A stretch of 61,772 nt of DNA from Actinophytocola sp. (GCA_009377395.1 WHUB01000017.1:1-61772), one strand, 5' to 3'. Shown: positions 47,943-58,930, counted from the first letter of the stretch. The notes: generated by a model from the letters alone, not told the origin. Numbers and translations: made by a program.

Positions 47943-48556
47943 GCAACACCGCGCGGTGGACGCTGGTGTTCGGCGTGCTCGTGCTCGCGGGCATCGTCGC
48001 CCTGCTGCCGGTACTGCGCGATCAGCGGCCCCCGGCGCCGAGCGCCGAGCAGGCCAACCTCGCAGCCGCGCGGCAGGCGGCGCGGCTGCCCGACTGCCCG
48101 CGCGCCGCGACGAGCGGCGAGGTCGTGCCCGCGCTGCGCGGGGTGACGGCCGACTGCCTCGCCACCGGGAAACCGGTCGACGTCGGCGCCGCGCTCGCCG
48201 GCCGGACGACCCTGGTCAACCTGTGGGCGACCTGGTGCGGACCGTGCCGGGAGGAGCTGCCGGTGCTCGCCGAGTACCACGCCGCCGACGGCGCGGCCGA
48301 CGTGCTCGCCGTCCAGGTGGACAGCGGCGAGCGGGGCGGCCTGAAACTGCTGGCGGCGCTGGGGACCTGGTTGCCTGCCGTGCACGACGGCGCGGGCAGG
48401 GGGCCGATCCGCTCCGCGCTGCACGCGCCGGAGGTGCTGCCCGCGTCCTACGTGGTCAGCGCCGACGGCCGGATTCGGCTGGTGGAGAACCCCCGAGTGT
48501 TCTCGCGCGTTGAGCAGGTACGTAAGGCGGTCCGAGCCTACGGAGGCAGCCCGTGA
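47939..48556 (+). CDS. Membrane-anchored thioredoxin-like protein (TlpA/ResA type)
   Basis: The 205-residue protein has an N-terminal anchor ([20 protein letters not shown]), an extracytoplasmic segment with C-x18-C (LPDCPRA, TADCLA) and a thioredoxin fold with [17 protein letters not shown]. It likely reduces or isomerises exported disulfides or apocytochromes. The cis-Pro region is VLPASYVV. It corresponds in position to Rv3673c. It overlaps nth (ATGA) and the next Nudix gene (GTGA). Confidence 0.9.
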   Translation: MSNTARWTLVFGVLVLAGIVALLPVLRDQRPPAPSAEQANLAAARQAARLPDCPRAATSGEVVPALRGVTADCLATGKPVDVGAALAGRTTLVNLWATWCGPCREELPVLAEYHAADGAADVLAVQVDSGERGGLKLLAALGTWLPAVHDGAGRGPIRSALHAPEVLPASYVVSADGRIRLVENPRVFSRVEQVRKAVRAYGGSP

Positions 48557-49251
48557 CAGAAGCCGAGCCCGGAGCGCTCGTCGAGCCCGCCGAGGTGCCG
48601 ACGTGGCTGCGAGGGCTCGTCAGCATCGCGGGCGACCTCGACCACCGCACCTTCACCCGGTTCTCGCCGCCGGACGACGCCGATGTCCGCGACGCCGCCG
48701 TGCTGGTGCTGTTCGGCGACGACGGCGAGGACCATGACCCCGACGTGCTGCTGCTGCGCCGGGCGGACGACATGCCGTCGCACCCGGGCCAGGTGGCCTT
48801 CCCCGGCGGCGGCGCGGACGACGGCGACACCGGACCGGTCGACACCGCGCTGCGGGAGGCCGTCGAGGAGACCGGGCTCGAGCCGGAGGGCGTGCGGCCG
48901 GTGGCGTTGCTGCCCCGGCTCTACGTCCCGGTGTCGGCGTTCGCGGTGACGCCGGTGCTCGCGCACTGGGAGAAACCGAGCGCGGTGCACGCCGTCGACC
49001 CCGCCGAGACCGCGGCCGTCGCGAGGGTCAAGCTCGCCGACCTGGCCGACCCGGCCAACCGCTTCCTGGTGCGCCGGGACGAAGGCGGCTGGCAGGGCCC
49101 GGCCTTCGTCGTCGACGGCCTGTTCGTCTGGGGCTTCACCGCCGGTCTGTTGAGCGTGCTGCTCTCGCTCGGTGGCTGGGAGCGGGAGTGGGACACCACC
49201 GACGTGCGGCCGCTGCGGGCCGCGCTCGCCGAGCACGGGGAGCGTTGGTGA
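48553..49251 (+). CDS. CoA-type Nudix hydrolase
   Basis: The 232-residue protein has LLRRADDMPSHPGQVAFPGGGADDGD followed by the Nudix helix ALREAVEETGLEPE. The HPGQVAFPGG signature is that of CoA pyrophosphatases (NUDT7/YeaB group). It probably cleaves CoA or acyl-CoA diphosphates. It is in the nth-thioredoxin-Nudix-marP run seen in mycobacteria. Confidence 0.9.
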   Translation: MTEAEPGALVEPAEVPTWLRGLVSIAGDLDHRTFTRFSPPDDADVRDAAVLVLFGDDGEDHDPDVLLLRRADDMPSHPGQVAFPGGGADDGDTGPVDTALREAVEETGLEPEGVRPVALLPRLYVPVSAFAVTPVLAHWEKPSAVHAVDPAETAAVARVKLADLADPANRFLVRRDEGGWQGPAFVVDGLFVWGFTAGLLSVLLSLGGWEREWDTTDVRPLRAALAEHGERW

Positions 49252-49345
49252 TCGTCGCCAGGAGAGGTTGGGTGGCAGCCCGCATCGCGGCCGCGGCGCT
49301 TGCCTACTACGGTTGCGTGGCCGAAAGCCCGCGAGGGAGTGAATA

Positions 49346-50533
49346 GTGAACTGGGTCGACGTCATCATCTTGCTCGTGGCGCTGCTCGCTGCCATCTCGG
49401 GTGCGCGTCAAGGCGTCATCGTCGCCCTGCCCGCCTTTCTCGGCGTGCTGTCCGGGGCGATCATCGGCATCCGCTTCGCCGCGCCCATGGTCGTCGACAT
49501 GTTCAAGAACCCGGCGGCGAAGGTGGCGCTCGCCTTCGCGACCGTGGTGTTCCTGGTCGCGATCGGGGAGACGTTCGGCGTGTGGGTGGGCAGAACCCTC
49601 AAGGAACGTCTCGGTCCGGACCACGCGTCCCCGCTGGAGAACGCGCTCGGCGCCGTGGTGCAGGGCGTGGCGGCGTTCGCGATCGCGTGGCTCGTCGGGT
49701 TCTCGATGACCAGCGTGTCCGGCTTGCCGGGGCTCGCCACCGCGATCAACAACTCGAAGGTGCTCGCGACGGTCAACGACAACATGCCCCCGCAGGCCCA
49801 CGCGCTGCCGAACGACCTGCGCAAGCTGCTCGACGTCTCCGGGCTGCCGCGCATCCTGCCGCCGTTCGTCGACGAGCCCAACCGGCAGGTGAAGCCGCCG
49901 GACACCGCGCTGCAGAAGTCCGAGGTCGTGCGGGAGGTGCGGCCGAGCGTGCTCAAGATCAGGGGTGAGGCGCCGTCCTGCTCGCGCAGGCTGGAGGGCA
50001 GCGGGTTCGTGATCGCGCCGCAACGGGTGATCACCAACGCGCACGTCGTCGCGGGCACCAACCGGGTGCAGGTGGAGTCCGGCGGCAGCCTGCTCGACGC
50101 GACCGTGGTGCACTTCGACCCGGACACCGACGTCGCGATCCTCAACGTGCCCGCGCTCGACGCGCCGGTGCTGGACTTCCAGTCCGAGCCCGCTGACGGC
50201 GGCGACAGCTCGATCGTGCTCGGCTACCCGCTCGACGGTCCCTACACCGCGACCCCGGCCAGGGTGCGGCAGCGGATCACGCTGCGCGGCCCCGACATCT
50301 ACGAGCGCAAGACGGTGCGCCGGGACGTCTACACGGTCCGCGGCCAGATCCGCAGCGGGAACTCGGGCGGGCCGATGATCGCCCCGGACGGCGACGTGCT
50401 CGGTGTCGTCTTCGGCGCGTCAGTTCAGGAGCCCGACACCGGCTTCACCCTCACCGCGCAAGAGGTCGCCCCCGAGGTCCAGAGCGCCAGCAGCATGACG
50501 TCCCCGGTCGGCACCGGCAGCTGCACCTCGTAG
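49346..50533 (+). CDS. marP: Membrane-bound periplasmic serine protease MarP-like
   Basis: The 395-residue protein has four N-terminal TM segments (CvpA-like region, residues 1-150) and a chymotrypsin-type protease domain. The catalytic triad is His in NAHVVAG near 230, Asp in DPDTDVAILNV near 260 and Ser in RSGNSGGPM near 340. Two cysteines (C near 211 in PSCSRR and one near the end in GSCTS) may form the redox-sensitive disulfide known for MarP. In M. tuberculosis it is needed for acid and oxidative stress resistance. GTG 49346 follows GAGGGAG. Confidence 0.93.
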   Translation: MNWVDVIILLVALLAAISGARQGVIVALPAFLGVLSGAIIGIRFAAPMVVDMFKNPAAKVALAFATVVFLVAIGETFGVWVGRTLKERLGPDHASPLENALGAVVQGVAAFAIAWLVGFSMTSVSGLPGLATAINNSKVLATVNDNMPPQAHALPNDLRKLLDVSGLPRILPPFVDEPNRQVKPPDTALQKSEVVREVRPSVLKIRGEAPSCSRRLEGSGFVIAPQRVITNAHVVAGTNRVQVESGGSLLDATVVHFDPDTDVAILNVPALDAPVLDFQSEPADGGDSSIVLGYPLDGPYTATPARVRQRITLRGPDIYERKTVRRDVYTVRGQIRSGNSGGPMIAPDGDVLGVVFGASVQEPDTGFTLTAQEVAPEVQSASSMTSPVGTGSCTS

Positions 50534-50555
50534 CCCCGGCGTCGTGTCCTGCTGT

Positions 50556-51533
50556 TCAGGACGCCGTGTTCGGCGTTCGGTGCGCGTCGAGCCAGTCCCG
50601 TAGCAGCAGCGCCGTGCGGTTCGGGTCTTCCAGCTGGGGGTAGTGGCCCACGCCGGGCAGCACCTCGAACCGCGAGCCCGGCCCGGCCCAGTACGCGCTG
50701 GCGCGGGCGGTGTCGAGCAGGACGCAGCCGTCCTCGGCGCCGTGCACCTGCATCACCGGCGCCGGGCAGGGCGGCTGCATCGCGCGGGCGAATCGTCGGC
50801 CGTCGCCCCGGAACAGCGACCGGAACGCCCACCGGTAGTACTCGAGCGAGCAGTGCGCGACGCCGGGGATGCGCACCGCGTCGCGCAGCGTCGCGGCCGT
50901 CTTGGCGAACTCGGGGGTGGTGCGCCAGCGCGGCGCCGACCAGGCGCTGAGGTACCGCTCGACCTGGCCGGCGTCGTCGGCGAGCAGCGCCCGTTCCGCC
51001 ACGATCGGCAGCTGGAACCGGTAGACGTGCCCGGTCGCCCGCCGCTGCCGCTCGTTCACCAGGGACCGCCGCAGCGCGGATCGCAGCGCCAGCGGATGAC
51101 AGGTGCCGAACACGCTCACCGAGGCGACGACGCGCGGGTGCAGCGTCGCCGCCGTCCAGGCGATGGCGCCGCCCCACCCTTGCCCGACCAGGTGCGCGCG
51201 ACGCCCGCCGAGCGCCCTGACCAGGCCGGCGACGTCACCGGCGAGGGTCCAGGCGTCGTAGCCGCGTGGTGGTTTGTCCGAGTCGCCGTAGCCGCGCAGG
51301 TCGGCGGCGACCACCCGGTACCCCGCGTCGGCCAGGAATGTCAGCTGGTCGCGCCACACCCACCAGCACTGGGCGAAGCCGTGAAGCAGTACCACGAGCG
51401 GGCCCTGCCCCGCCTCGGCGACGTGCAGCGAGATGCCGTTGGCCCAGACCTCGCGGTGCGTCCACGGCCCTGGGAACCGGACGCTGGAGGGATCGGGTGC
51501 GCGAGACACACCGTCACACGCGGCTCTGGGCAC
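50556..51533 (-). CDS. Alpha/beta hydrolase, epoxide hydrolase-like, with altered nucleophile position
   Basis: The 325-residue protein has oxyanion motif LLHGFAQCWWVWRDQL and YRVVAADLRGYGDSDKPPRGYD, as in EphE-type epoxide hydrolases. At the nucleophile elbow it reads LVGQGWGGAIAW, where the family has GHDWGG: the Asp is Gly (codon GGG at about 51170). The general base His remains in GVGHYPQLED. Activity as an epoxide hydrolase is doubtful. GTG 51509 or 51533 may be the start; the longer form overlaps the upstream gene by 20 nt. Confidence 0.88.
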   Translation of the reverse strand: MPRAACDGVSRAPDPSSVRFPGPWTHREVWANGISLHVAEAGQGPLVVLLHGFAQCWWVWRDQLTFLADAGYRVVAADLRGYGDSDKPPRGYDAWTLAGDVAGLVRALGGRRAHLVGQGWGGAIAWTAATLHPRVVASVSVFGTCHPLALRSALRRSLVNERQRRATGHVYRFQLPIVAERALLADDAGQVERYLSAWSAPRWRTTPEFAKTAATLRDAVRIPGVAHCSLEYYRWAFRSLFRGDGRRFARAMQPPCPAPVMQVHGAEDGCVLLDTARASAYWAGPGSRFEVLPGVGHYPQLEDPNRTALLLRDWLDAHRTPNTAS

Positions 51534-52026
51534 CCGGTTCCGTGCCGGCCTCCGCGTCGGACTTCCGGTGTCTGAGCGCGGCCGAGGTCTCCTTCACGCT
51601 GGCGATGGTCTGTTCCGGCGCGTGGATGCCGCGCACCTTGCGCCAGCCGAGCAGCCCCGCCACCGCGGCGACCACCAGCATCAGTCCGAACACGATGAGG
51701 AACGCCGCCCAGCGATGCAGCCACAGCGACAGCAGCTCACCGAGGAAGAAAAAGAAGAAGAACGAGCTGTACAGCGCGACGACGAGCGCGATGATGAAGT
51801 AGACGCTGCCCTTGACGCCCTTCTTGACCTCGCCGACGACCTCCGACTTGGCGAGCTCGACCTCGGCCCTGACCAAAGTGGACATGTGCATCGACGCGTC
51901 ACGCACGAGCGTGCCGATCGACGGTTCGCCCGCGCCGTTGCTGGTCAGGGCCGTGTCATCGTCGGTGAGCGGTATGTAGGGCACCGCCCCGCTGGCGTCG
52001 TTGAACTGCTCCTCGTGCCGTGTCAC
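51514..52026 (-). CDS. Actinobacterial holin-X (phage holin superfamily 3_6) membrane protein
   Basis: The 170-residue protein has an amphipathic N-terminal region (IGTLVRDASMHMSTLVRAEVELAKSEV), two TM segments (SVYFIIALVVALYSSFFFFFF and AFLIVFGLMLVVAAVAGLLGW) and a charged tail. The layout matches PF07332-type proteins; the synteny with Rv3669 agrees. Despite the name no lysis role is implied in a chromosomal setting. GTG 52026 is a likely start, ATG 52056 an alternative. Confidence 0.8.
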   Translation of the reverse strand: MTRHEEQFNDASGAVPYIPLTDDDTALTSNGAGEPSIGTLVRDASMHMSTLVRAEVELAKSEVVGEVKKGVKGSVYFIIALVVALYSSFFFFFFLGELLSLWLHRWAAFLIVFGLMLVVAAVAGLLGWRKVRGIHAPEQTIASVKETSAALRHRKSDAEAGTEPGAQSRV

Positions 52027-52090
52027 GGTGTCATCGTGCCATGGGGCCGATGACATGCAAGCGCTGAGGCCCCTGGGCGATTCGCCCGCC

Positions 52091-53287
52091 TCATGGTTCT
52101 TGGGCGTTCGCGTGCGCTTTGCTTCGCTTGCGCAGCAGCGCCGCGGCGAGCAGGGATGCGGTGGCCGACGCGACCAGCACCGCCGCCTTCGCCGGTTCCT
52201 GTTGGGCGTCGGGCAGGCCGAGATCGGTGATCAGCAGGCTCACCGTGAAGCCGACCCCGCCGAGCATGGCCAGCGCGGTGAGATCACGCCAGTTCGTCCC
52301 GTTCGGTAGCTTGCCGACCCCGATGCGCACCGCGATCATGCTCGAGCCGAGGATGCCGATCAGCTTGCCGCCGACCAGCCCCGCGAAGATCGCGAGCGGG
52401 ATCGCCGAGGTGAACACCGTCGCGAGCGCGTCGCCGTTGATCGGGACACCCGCCGCGAACAGCGCGAAGATCGGCACGGCGATCAGCGCCGAGTACGGCT
52501 GCAGCCGGTGCTCCAGCCTGATGGCGGGTGCCTCGTCCTCGCCCGGGTCGGCCCGCACCCTGGTCAGCAGGCCGAGCGCGACACCGGCGATCGTGGCGTG
52601 GATTCCGGCCGAATGCACCGCCACCCATGCCACGACCGCGAGCGGTAGGTACAGCCAGGGAGACCGGACCCGCAGCCGTTGCAGCAGCCAGTACGCCCCG
52701 AGCGCGAGCAGCGCCACTCCCCCCGCCACCAGGTTGAAGCTCGACGTGAACAGCACCGCGATGACGATGATCGCCCCGAGGTCGTCGACGACCGCGAGCG
52801 ACAGCAGGAAGATTCTGGCGCTGCTCGGCAGGTGGCGTGCCGTCACCGCGAGCACGCCGAGCGCGAACGCGATGTCGGTCGCCATCGGGACGGCCCACGC
52901 GCGTTCCCAGCCCGGCTCGCCCCACGAGATCGTGAGCGCGACGATCGCGGGCACGATCATGCCGCCGACCGCCGCGACGATCGGCAGCGCCGCGGCCTTG
53001 ATGTTGGAGAGCTCGCCGACGACGAGCTCGCGCTTCAGCTCGAGACCGACCACGTAGAAGAACAGCGCGAGCAGGCCGTCCTTCGCCCAGGTCTCCACGC
53101 TCAGATGGAGGTGGAGGAAATGCGGGCCGATCTTGGTGTCCCGCAGAGCCTCGTAGCTGTCGCCGAGCGCCGAGTTGACCCAGATCAGCGCGATGGCCGT
53201 GCCGATGAGCAGCACGACGCCACCGGTTGTCTCGGTGCGGAGGTAACGGGCGAACTCGGTCTTGGGATTCGTCTGGCGGCGAGCCAC
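52091..53287 (-). CDS. nhaA: Na+/H+ antiporter NhaA
   Basis: Exchanges Na+ or Li+ for H+ across the cytoplasmic membrane. The 398-residue protein has the diagnostic motifs LLALFFYVVGLELKRELVVGEL, PMATDIAFALGVL (conserved Asp) and SLAVVDDLGAIIVIA (paired Asp residues of the transport site), with about 12 TM segments. GTG 53287 follows TTGGAG at 5 nt. It is absent from the mycobacterial order I recall, so it is a lineage-specific insertion between the holin-X and acs genes. Confidence 0.95.
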   Translation of the reverse strand: MARRQTNPKTEFARYLRTETTGGVVLLIGTAIALIWVNSALGDSYEALRDTKIGPHFLHLHLSVETWAKDGLLALFFYVVGLELKRELVVGELSNIKAAALPIVAAVGGMIVPAIVALTISWGEPGWERAWAVPMATDIAFALGVLAVTARHLPSSARIFLLSLAVVDDLGAIIVIAVLFTSSFNLVAGGVALLALGAYWLLQRLRVRSPWLYLPLAVVAWVAVHSAGIHATIAGVALGLLTRVRADPGEDEAPAIRLEHRLQPYSALIAVPIFALFAAGVPINGDALATVFTSAIPLAIFAGLVGGKLIGILGSSMIAVRIGVGKLPNGTNWRDLTALAMLGGVGFTVSLLITDLGLPDAQQEPAKAAVLVASATASLLAAALLRKRSKAHANAQEP

Positions 53288-53428
53288 GCACGCTCCAACG
53301 GTCGTAGGGCACAAGGATCTTTCTCGCCGACCAGACTTCCCGGCACACCTCTCGCGATCCTAACGGCGATGTCTACTCACGCCGTGTCAATGTGTGATTC
53401 GTCAACCAGAAGGGCGCTCCCGGCGTGG

Positions 53429-55429
<2,001 letters not shown>

Positions 55430-55606
55430 CGCTGCGAAGCCTCCTGACTGATGTCCTCAGGTCGGATGAAGGAGTTGTGATCTGTGCTACCGACGTTAGC
55501 GGTCGGTGGCCCCGCTCGCACCAGTCTCACGGCCAGTCGTCCGCAGACGGCGGCAACTAACCCGCCAGTGGATCCACTCGCGACCTGGCGAGTACTGTCA
55601 CGCGCT

Positions 55607-56344
55607 GTGACGGACCCGCTCGCCCCTCTACTCGACCTGCCCGGCGTGACCGACGCGGTGCGTTCCGCACGTGACGCCGTCGACGCGGTGCACCGGCATC
55701 CGGCCAACCGCACCGGCTGGCCGGCGACCGCCGCCGAGGCGTCGGTGCGAGCGGCGCGGGCCTCGGCGGGTATCGACGGCGCCGATCCGGAGATCCCCGA
55801 GGGCGGCGACGTCGACGAGCCGGTGCTGGCCGGCGCGCTGCGGGTGGCCGAGTCGCTCGGGCCGCTGCTGCCGACCTGGGAGCGCGCCCCGTTGCAGGCG
55901 CTGGCCCGGTTGCACGTGCTGGCGGCGGCGGACCTGGTGACCGATCCAGACGAGCTGGGCCGCCCCCGGCCCGGTGACGACGTGGCGCAGCGGCTGGAGC
56001 TGCTCGGGCAGCTGGTCACGGGAGCGACCAGCGCGCCGGGGCCGGTGCTCGCCGCCGTCGTGCACGGGGAGCTGCTCGCGTTGCGGGCGTTTCCCGCGGC
56101 AGACGGCGTGATCGCCCGAGCCGCCGCCCGGCTGACGATGATCTCGACCGGGCTGGACCCGAAGGGGCTGTCGGTGCCCGAGGTGGCCTGCTACCGCAAG
56201 CTGAACCGCTACCGGTCCGCCGCCGAGGGGTTCGCCGGTGGCGACACCGACGGCGTCAAGGACTGGGTGTTGTTCTGCTGCGAGACGGTCGAAGCGGGCG
56301 CGAAGGAGGCCGTCGGTATCGCCGAGGCCGCGACCGGCGAGTGA
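55607..56344 (+). CDS. Fic-fold-like protein with degenerate active-site motif (Rv3662c-type)
   Basis: The 245-residue protein sits where Rv3662c does. Two features resemble Fic proteins. ASVRAARASAGIDGAD parallels the SSxIEG helix. VHGELLALRAFPAADGVIARAAARL parallels the HxFxDGNGRxxRL loop, but His, the Gly-Asn-Gly-Arg core and second Arg are mostly lost. AMPylation is therefore unlikely. GTG 55607 is preferred because TACTGT lies 8 nt upstream and the upstream codons are atypical. It is divergent from acsA. Confidence 0.6.
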   Translation: MTDPLAPLLDLPGVTDAVRSARDAVDAVHRHPANRTGWPATAAEASVRAARASAGIDGADPEIPEGGDVDEPVLAGALRVAESLGPLLPTWERAPLQALARLHVLAAADLVTDPDELGRPRPGDDVAQRLELLGQLVTGATSAPGPVLAAVVHGELLALRAFPAADGVIARAAARLTMISTGLDPKGLSVPEVACYRKLNRYRSAAEGFAGGDTDGVKDWVLFCCETVEAGAKEAVGIAEAATGE

Positions 56345-56353
56345 TCCCGGCGG

Positions 56354-57289
56354 TCAGGGTCGCCACTCGGGTGTCTTGCGCCTGCCGTCCTGGCGCACAC
56401 CGAGCCGGTGCGACGTCGTCACGTCGCGGTCCGGGTCGACGGCCAGCCGTGCCGCCGGACCCATCCGCTGCGCGACGCCGACGTACAGGCAGTCGGTCAC
56501 GGTCAGCGCGGTGACGCGGCTCGCGGTCCAGCCCGCGCGGAAGGTGGTCTCGTGCGCGGCCGTGGTCAGGGTGTAGTCGGCGGCGGACGCGATGGGAGAG
56601 CGCGGGAAGTTGGTGACCGCGATGGTGATCGCGCCCCGATGTCTCGCGGTGCGCAGCGCCTCGACGGTGTCCGATGTGGATCCGCTGTAGGAGATGCCGA
56701 GTGCGACGTCGTGCTCGCCCAGCACCGAGGCCGAGTTCAGCATGACGTGGGTGTCCGACCAGGCGAAGCTGACCTTGGAGATGCGGTGCAGCTTCTGTTG
56801 CAGGTCGGCGGCGACGAACGCGCTGGCGCCGACGCCGTAGATGTCGATCCGGTACGCGGCCGCCACCGCGGTGACCGCGTCCCGCAGCGCGTCGATGTCG
56901 AGCTGCGACGCGGTGTCCTCGACGGCGCGGGCCTCGGAGAAGCTGATCTTGCTGACGATGGCGTCGAGGTCGTCGTCGGCCGCGATCTCGTTGCCGAGCA
57001 GCTTGCTGCCGCGCGCCTGGGTGCGGGCGGTGTCGGCGGCGAGCGCGATCCGCAGCTGCGGGTAGCCGCCGACGCCGACCGCCTTACAGAACCGGGTCAC
57101 GGTGGTCTCGCTGGTGTTGGCGGCGAGGGCGACCTCGGTGATGCTGCGGTTGGCCACGGCGGACGGGTCGTCGAGCACGACCCTGGCGACACGCTGCTCC
57201 GCGCGAGCGAGGCCGGGCAGCAGGGAGCGGATGCGGACCAGCGGGCCGGGGCCGTCGTCGTTGGCGAACTCGATGGCGACGTCACCCAC
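56354..57289 (-). CDS. RpiR/MurR family transcriptional regulator (HTH plus SIS domain)
   Basis: The 311-residue protein has an N-terminal RpiR HTH (RVARVVLDDPSAVANRSITE, ALAANTSETTVTRFCKAVG) at residues 30-85 and a sugar isomerase (SIS) domain near 120-250 with IYGVGASAFVAADLQQKL and LGISYSGSTSDTVEAL. It probably responds to a phosphosugar. GTG 57289 or TTG 57307 may be the start. No sugar operon is next to it, so its target genes are elsewhere. Confidence 0.9.
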   Translation of the reverse strand: MGDVAIEFANDDGPGPLVRIRSLLPGLARAEQRVARVVLDDPSAVANRSITEVALAANTSETTVTRFCKAVGVGGYPQLRIALAADTARTQARGSKLLGNEIAADDDLDAIVSKISFSEARAVEDTASQLDIDALRDAVTAVAAAYRIDIYGVGASAFVAADLQQKLHRISKVSFAWSDTHVMLNSASVLGEHDVALGISYSGSTSDTVEALRTARHRGAITIAVTNFPRSPIASAADYTLTTAAHETTFRAGWTASRVTALTVTDCLYVGVAQRMGPAARLAVDPDRDVTTSHRLGVRQDGRRKTPEWRP

Positions 57290-57486
57290 GGAGGTTGGAA
57301 TCGACAACTACGTCCACGCCCTTCAGTACACCCGCTCAGGGCTGGGCGACAGGCACGAACATGCCGATTCGCCCACACCGTGAATGTTGGTCTGTAAGGG
57401 ATTCGCCGACAAGCGTGTCGCCGTTAACGCCCGTAGTTAACGAGTTGACAACGTGGACGTCTGAGCGAAGAAGGTGCCCATGCACT

Positions 57487-57526
57487 GGCGGCGGCCCGTC
57501 GACACGAATGTCGGCGGGCCGCCGCC
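57487..57526. terminator. Very stable hairpin in a 620-nt gene-free region
   Basis: GGCGGCGGCCCG (57487-57498) pairs perfectly with CGGGCCGCCGCC (57515-57526). Inside, GACA pairs with TGTC around a CGAA loop, after a 2-nt mismatch. No T-tract follows. The region 57290-57910 also has a TTAACG...AGTTAAC dyad near 57422-57440 and a possible -10 box TAAGAT near 57826. I see no convincing ORF in it. It may terminate the HAD transcript or belong to an unrecognised RNA. Confidence 0.5.
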
Positions 57527-57910
57527 TGCTCGCGCGGGCAATCGGGTTACCAAGCGTGCAACTCGTGTCGTACCCAGTGGACTAGGCGTCCGGCGTCCCG
57601 GTACGCAATCCCGTTGACGACAAGCCTCCCGCGGCGTGCTGCGCGTGGGTGCCCGGTGTCCGCGCACGGAGACCTGTCGGGGTGGATCAGTCTTATCTCC
57701 GGCTGCTCCCTGGCCGATCAGGTGTCCGCACCTCTCTTTCTACCCAGTGACCATGGTCACTTCAAGGGTGCGATCGGGTGCACCGGTCAAGTGGTGATTC
57801 GGTAGTGACTTCAGTGGGAAAGCGGACTAAGATTCTTGCTCTGCGTGTCGCGAAATCGCTGCTCAGTGCACCTTCCGTCACTTGCTCACCAACCGTCGCC
57901 GCAGCCGGTG

Positions 57911-58732
57911 TCATGCTCCCTGCCTGCGCCGGTTCTTGACGCCGTACCAGGTCACTCCCGCCACCGCGAGCGCCCCGACGCCGACCCCCAGCGCGAGCGC
58001 GGTCGCCGCCGGATGCGGGATCTTGGTGCGCAGCGACACCTGCCGCGAGAACGTCAGCACCGGCCAGTCGCGGTCCTGCGCGATCTTGCGCAGCTGCTTG
58101 TCCGGGTTGACCGCGCACGGCCTGCCGACGGCCTCCAGCAGCGGCAGGTCCGTGCTCGAGTCCGAGTAGGCCGCGCACCGGCTGAGGTCGTAGCCGTATT
58201 CGGTGGCGAGCTGCCGCGCCGCCCGCGCCTTTTCCTCGCCGAAGCAGTAGAACTCGACCTGGCCGGAGTAGCGACCGTCGATGACCTCCATCCGGGTGGA
58301 CACGCTCCGGTCGGCGCCCAGCATCTCCGCGACCGGCTTGACCACCTCTTCGCCCGTCGCCGACAGCACGATCACGTCGTCGCCCTCGGCCTTGTGCGCG
58401 GCGATCAGCTCGGCGGCCTCGGCGTAGATCAGCGGGTCGACGACGTCGTGCAGCGTCTCGTTGACGATGGCGCTGACCTGCGCGACGTCCCAGCCGACGC
58501 AGAGCGCCGAGATCTGCGCGCGCAGTCGCTCGGTCTGCTGCGCGTCCGCCCCGGCGATGGAGAACATGAGCTGCGCGTAGGCGCTCTTGAGGGCCGCCTT
58601 CCTATTGATGAGGCCCTGCTTGAGCAGTGGCCTGCTGAACGCGAGGGCGCTGGACGACGCGATGATCGTCTTGTCGAGGTCGAAGAACGCGGCGACCTTG
58701 TTGCCGGGCTCGCCACCGGTGGCGTGGAACAT
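57911..58732 (-). CDS. HAD-IB family hydrolase (phosphoserine phosphatase-like), membrane-tailed
   Basis: The 273-residue protein has HAD motif I FFDLDKTII, motif II in VIVLSATGEE, and motifs III/IV in YSDSSTDLPLLEAVG. It ends with one hydrophobic helix (ALALGVGVGALAVAGVTWYGV) and a basic tail, so it is probably membrane-attached. It dephosphorylates a small phosphoester; the exact substrate is unknown. ATG 58732 is preceded by TATGCT six nt away (leaderless pattern). It corresponds to Rv3661 and is divergent from ssd, with DnaA-box-like sites between. Confidence 0.9.
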   Translation of the reverse strand: MFHATGGEPGNKVAAFFDLDKTIIASSSALAFSRPLLKQGLINRKAALKSAYAQLMFSIAGADAQQTERLRAQISALCVGWDVAQVSAIVNETLHDVVDPLIYAEAAELIAAHKAEGDDVIVLSATGEEVVKPVAEMLGADRSVSTRMEVIDGRYSGQVEFYCFGEEKARAARQLATEYGYDLSRCAAYSDSSTDLPLLEAVGRPCAVNPDKQLRKIAQDRDWPVLTFSRQVSLRTKIPHPAATALALGVGVGALAVAGVTWYGVKNRRRQGA

Positions 58733-58788
58733 GGCGCAAGCATAGAAGTTCCTGTTGCCCGGTGATGACAACTTCGTTGCGCCGGGAG

Positions 58789-58817
58789 TTGTCCACAGGA
58801 CGGCACCGTTATCCACA
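58789..58817 (+). promoter_or_regulatory. Two DnaA-box-like sequences in the HAD-ssd intergenic region
   Basis: TTGTCCACA (58789-58797) and TTATCCACA (58809-58817) match the actinobacterial and E. coli DnaA box consensus without mismatch. They are in the same orientation, 20 nt apart start to start. They lie between divergent genes, one encoding a septum-site protein. Confidence 0.6.
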
Positions 58818-58827
58818 GCTCAGCGAA

Positions 58828-58844
58828 CCGGACATTTTGTCCGG
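58828..58844. promoter_or_regulatory. Palindrome CCGGACA-TTT-TGTCCGG before ssd
   Basis: Perfect 7-bp arms with a 3-nt spacer, 10 nt after the second DnaA-like box. It is a candidate operator for ssd or for the divergent HAD gene. Confidence 0.4.
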
Positions 58845-58930
58845 CCACACCGCAGGCGCGACAGTAGTCGCACGGCCGCACCGGCCACCTCGTTCGATCT
58901 TCAGCCATGGTCAAGGGAGCTGGGAGAAGT

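Noticed and set aside
51514..52026. Prophage remnant based on the holin-like protein
   Set aside because: Holin-X proteins are ordinary chromosomal genes at this place in actinobacteria and no other phage gene is near.
58733..58930. 6C small RNA, which lies between the Rv3660c and Rv3661 homologues in mycobacteria
   Set aside because: No paired hairpins with C-rich loops could be seen in this gap; DnaA-like boxes and a palindrome occupy it instead.
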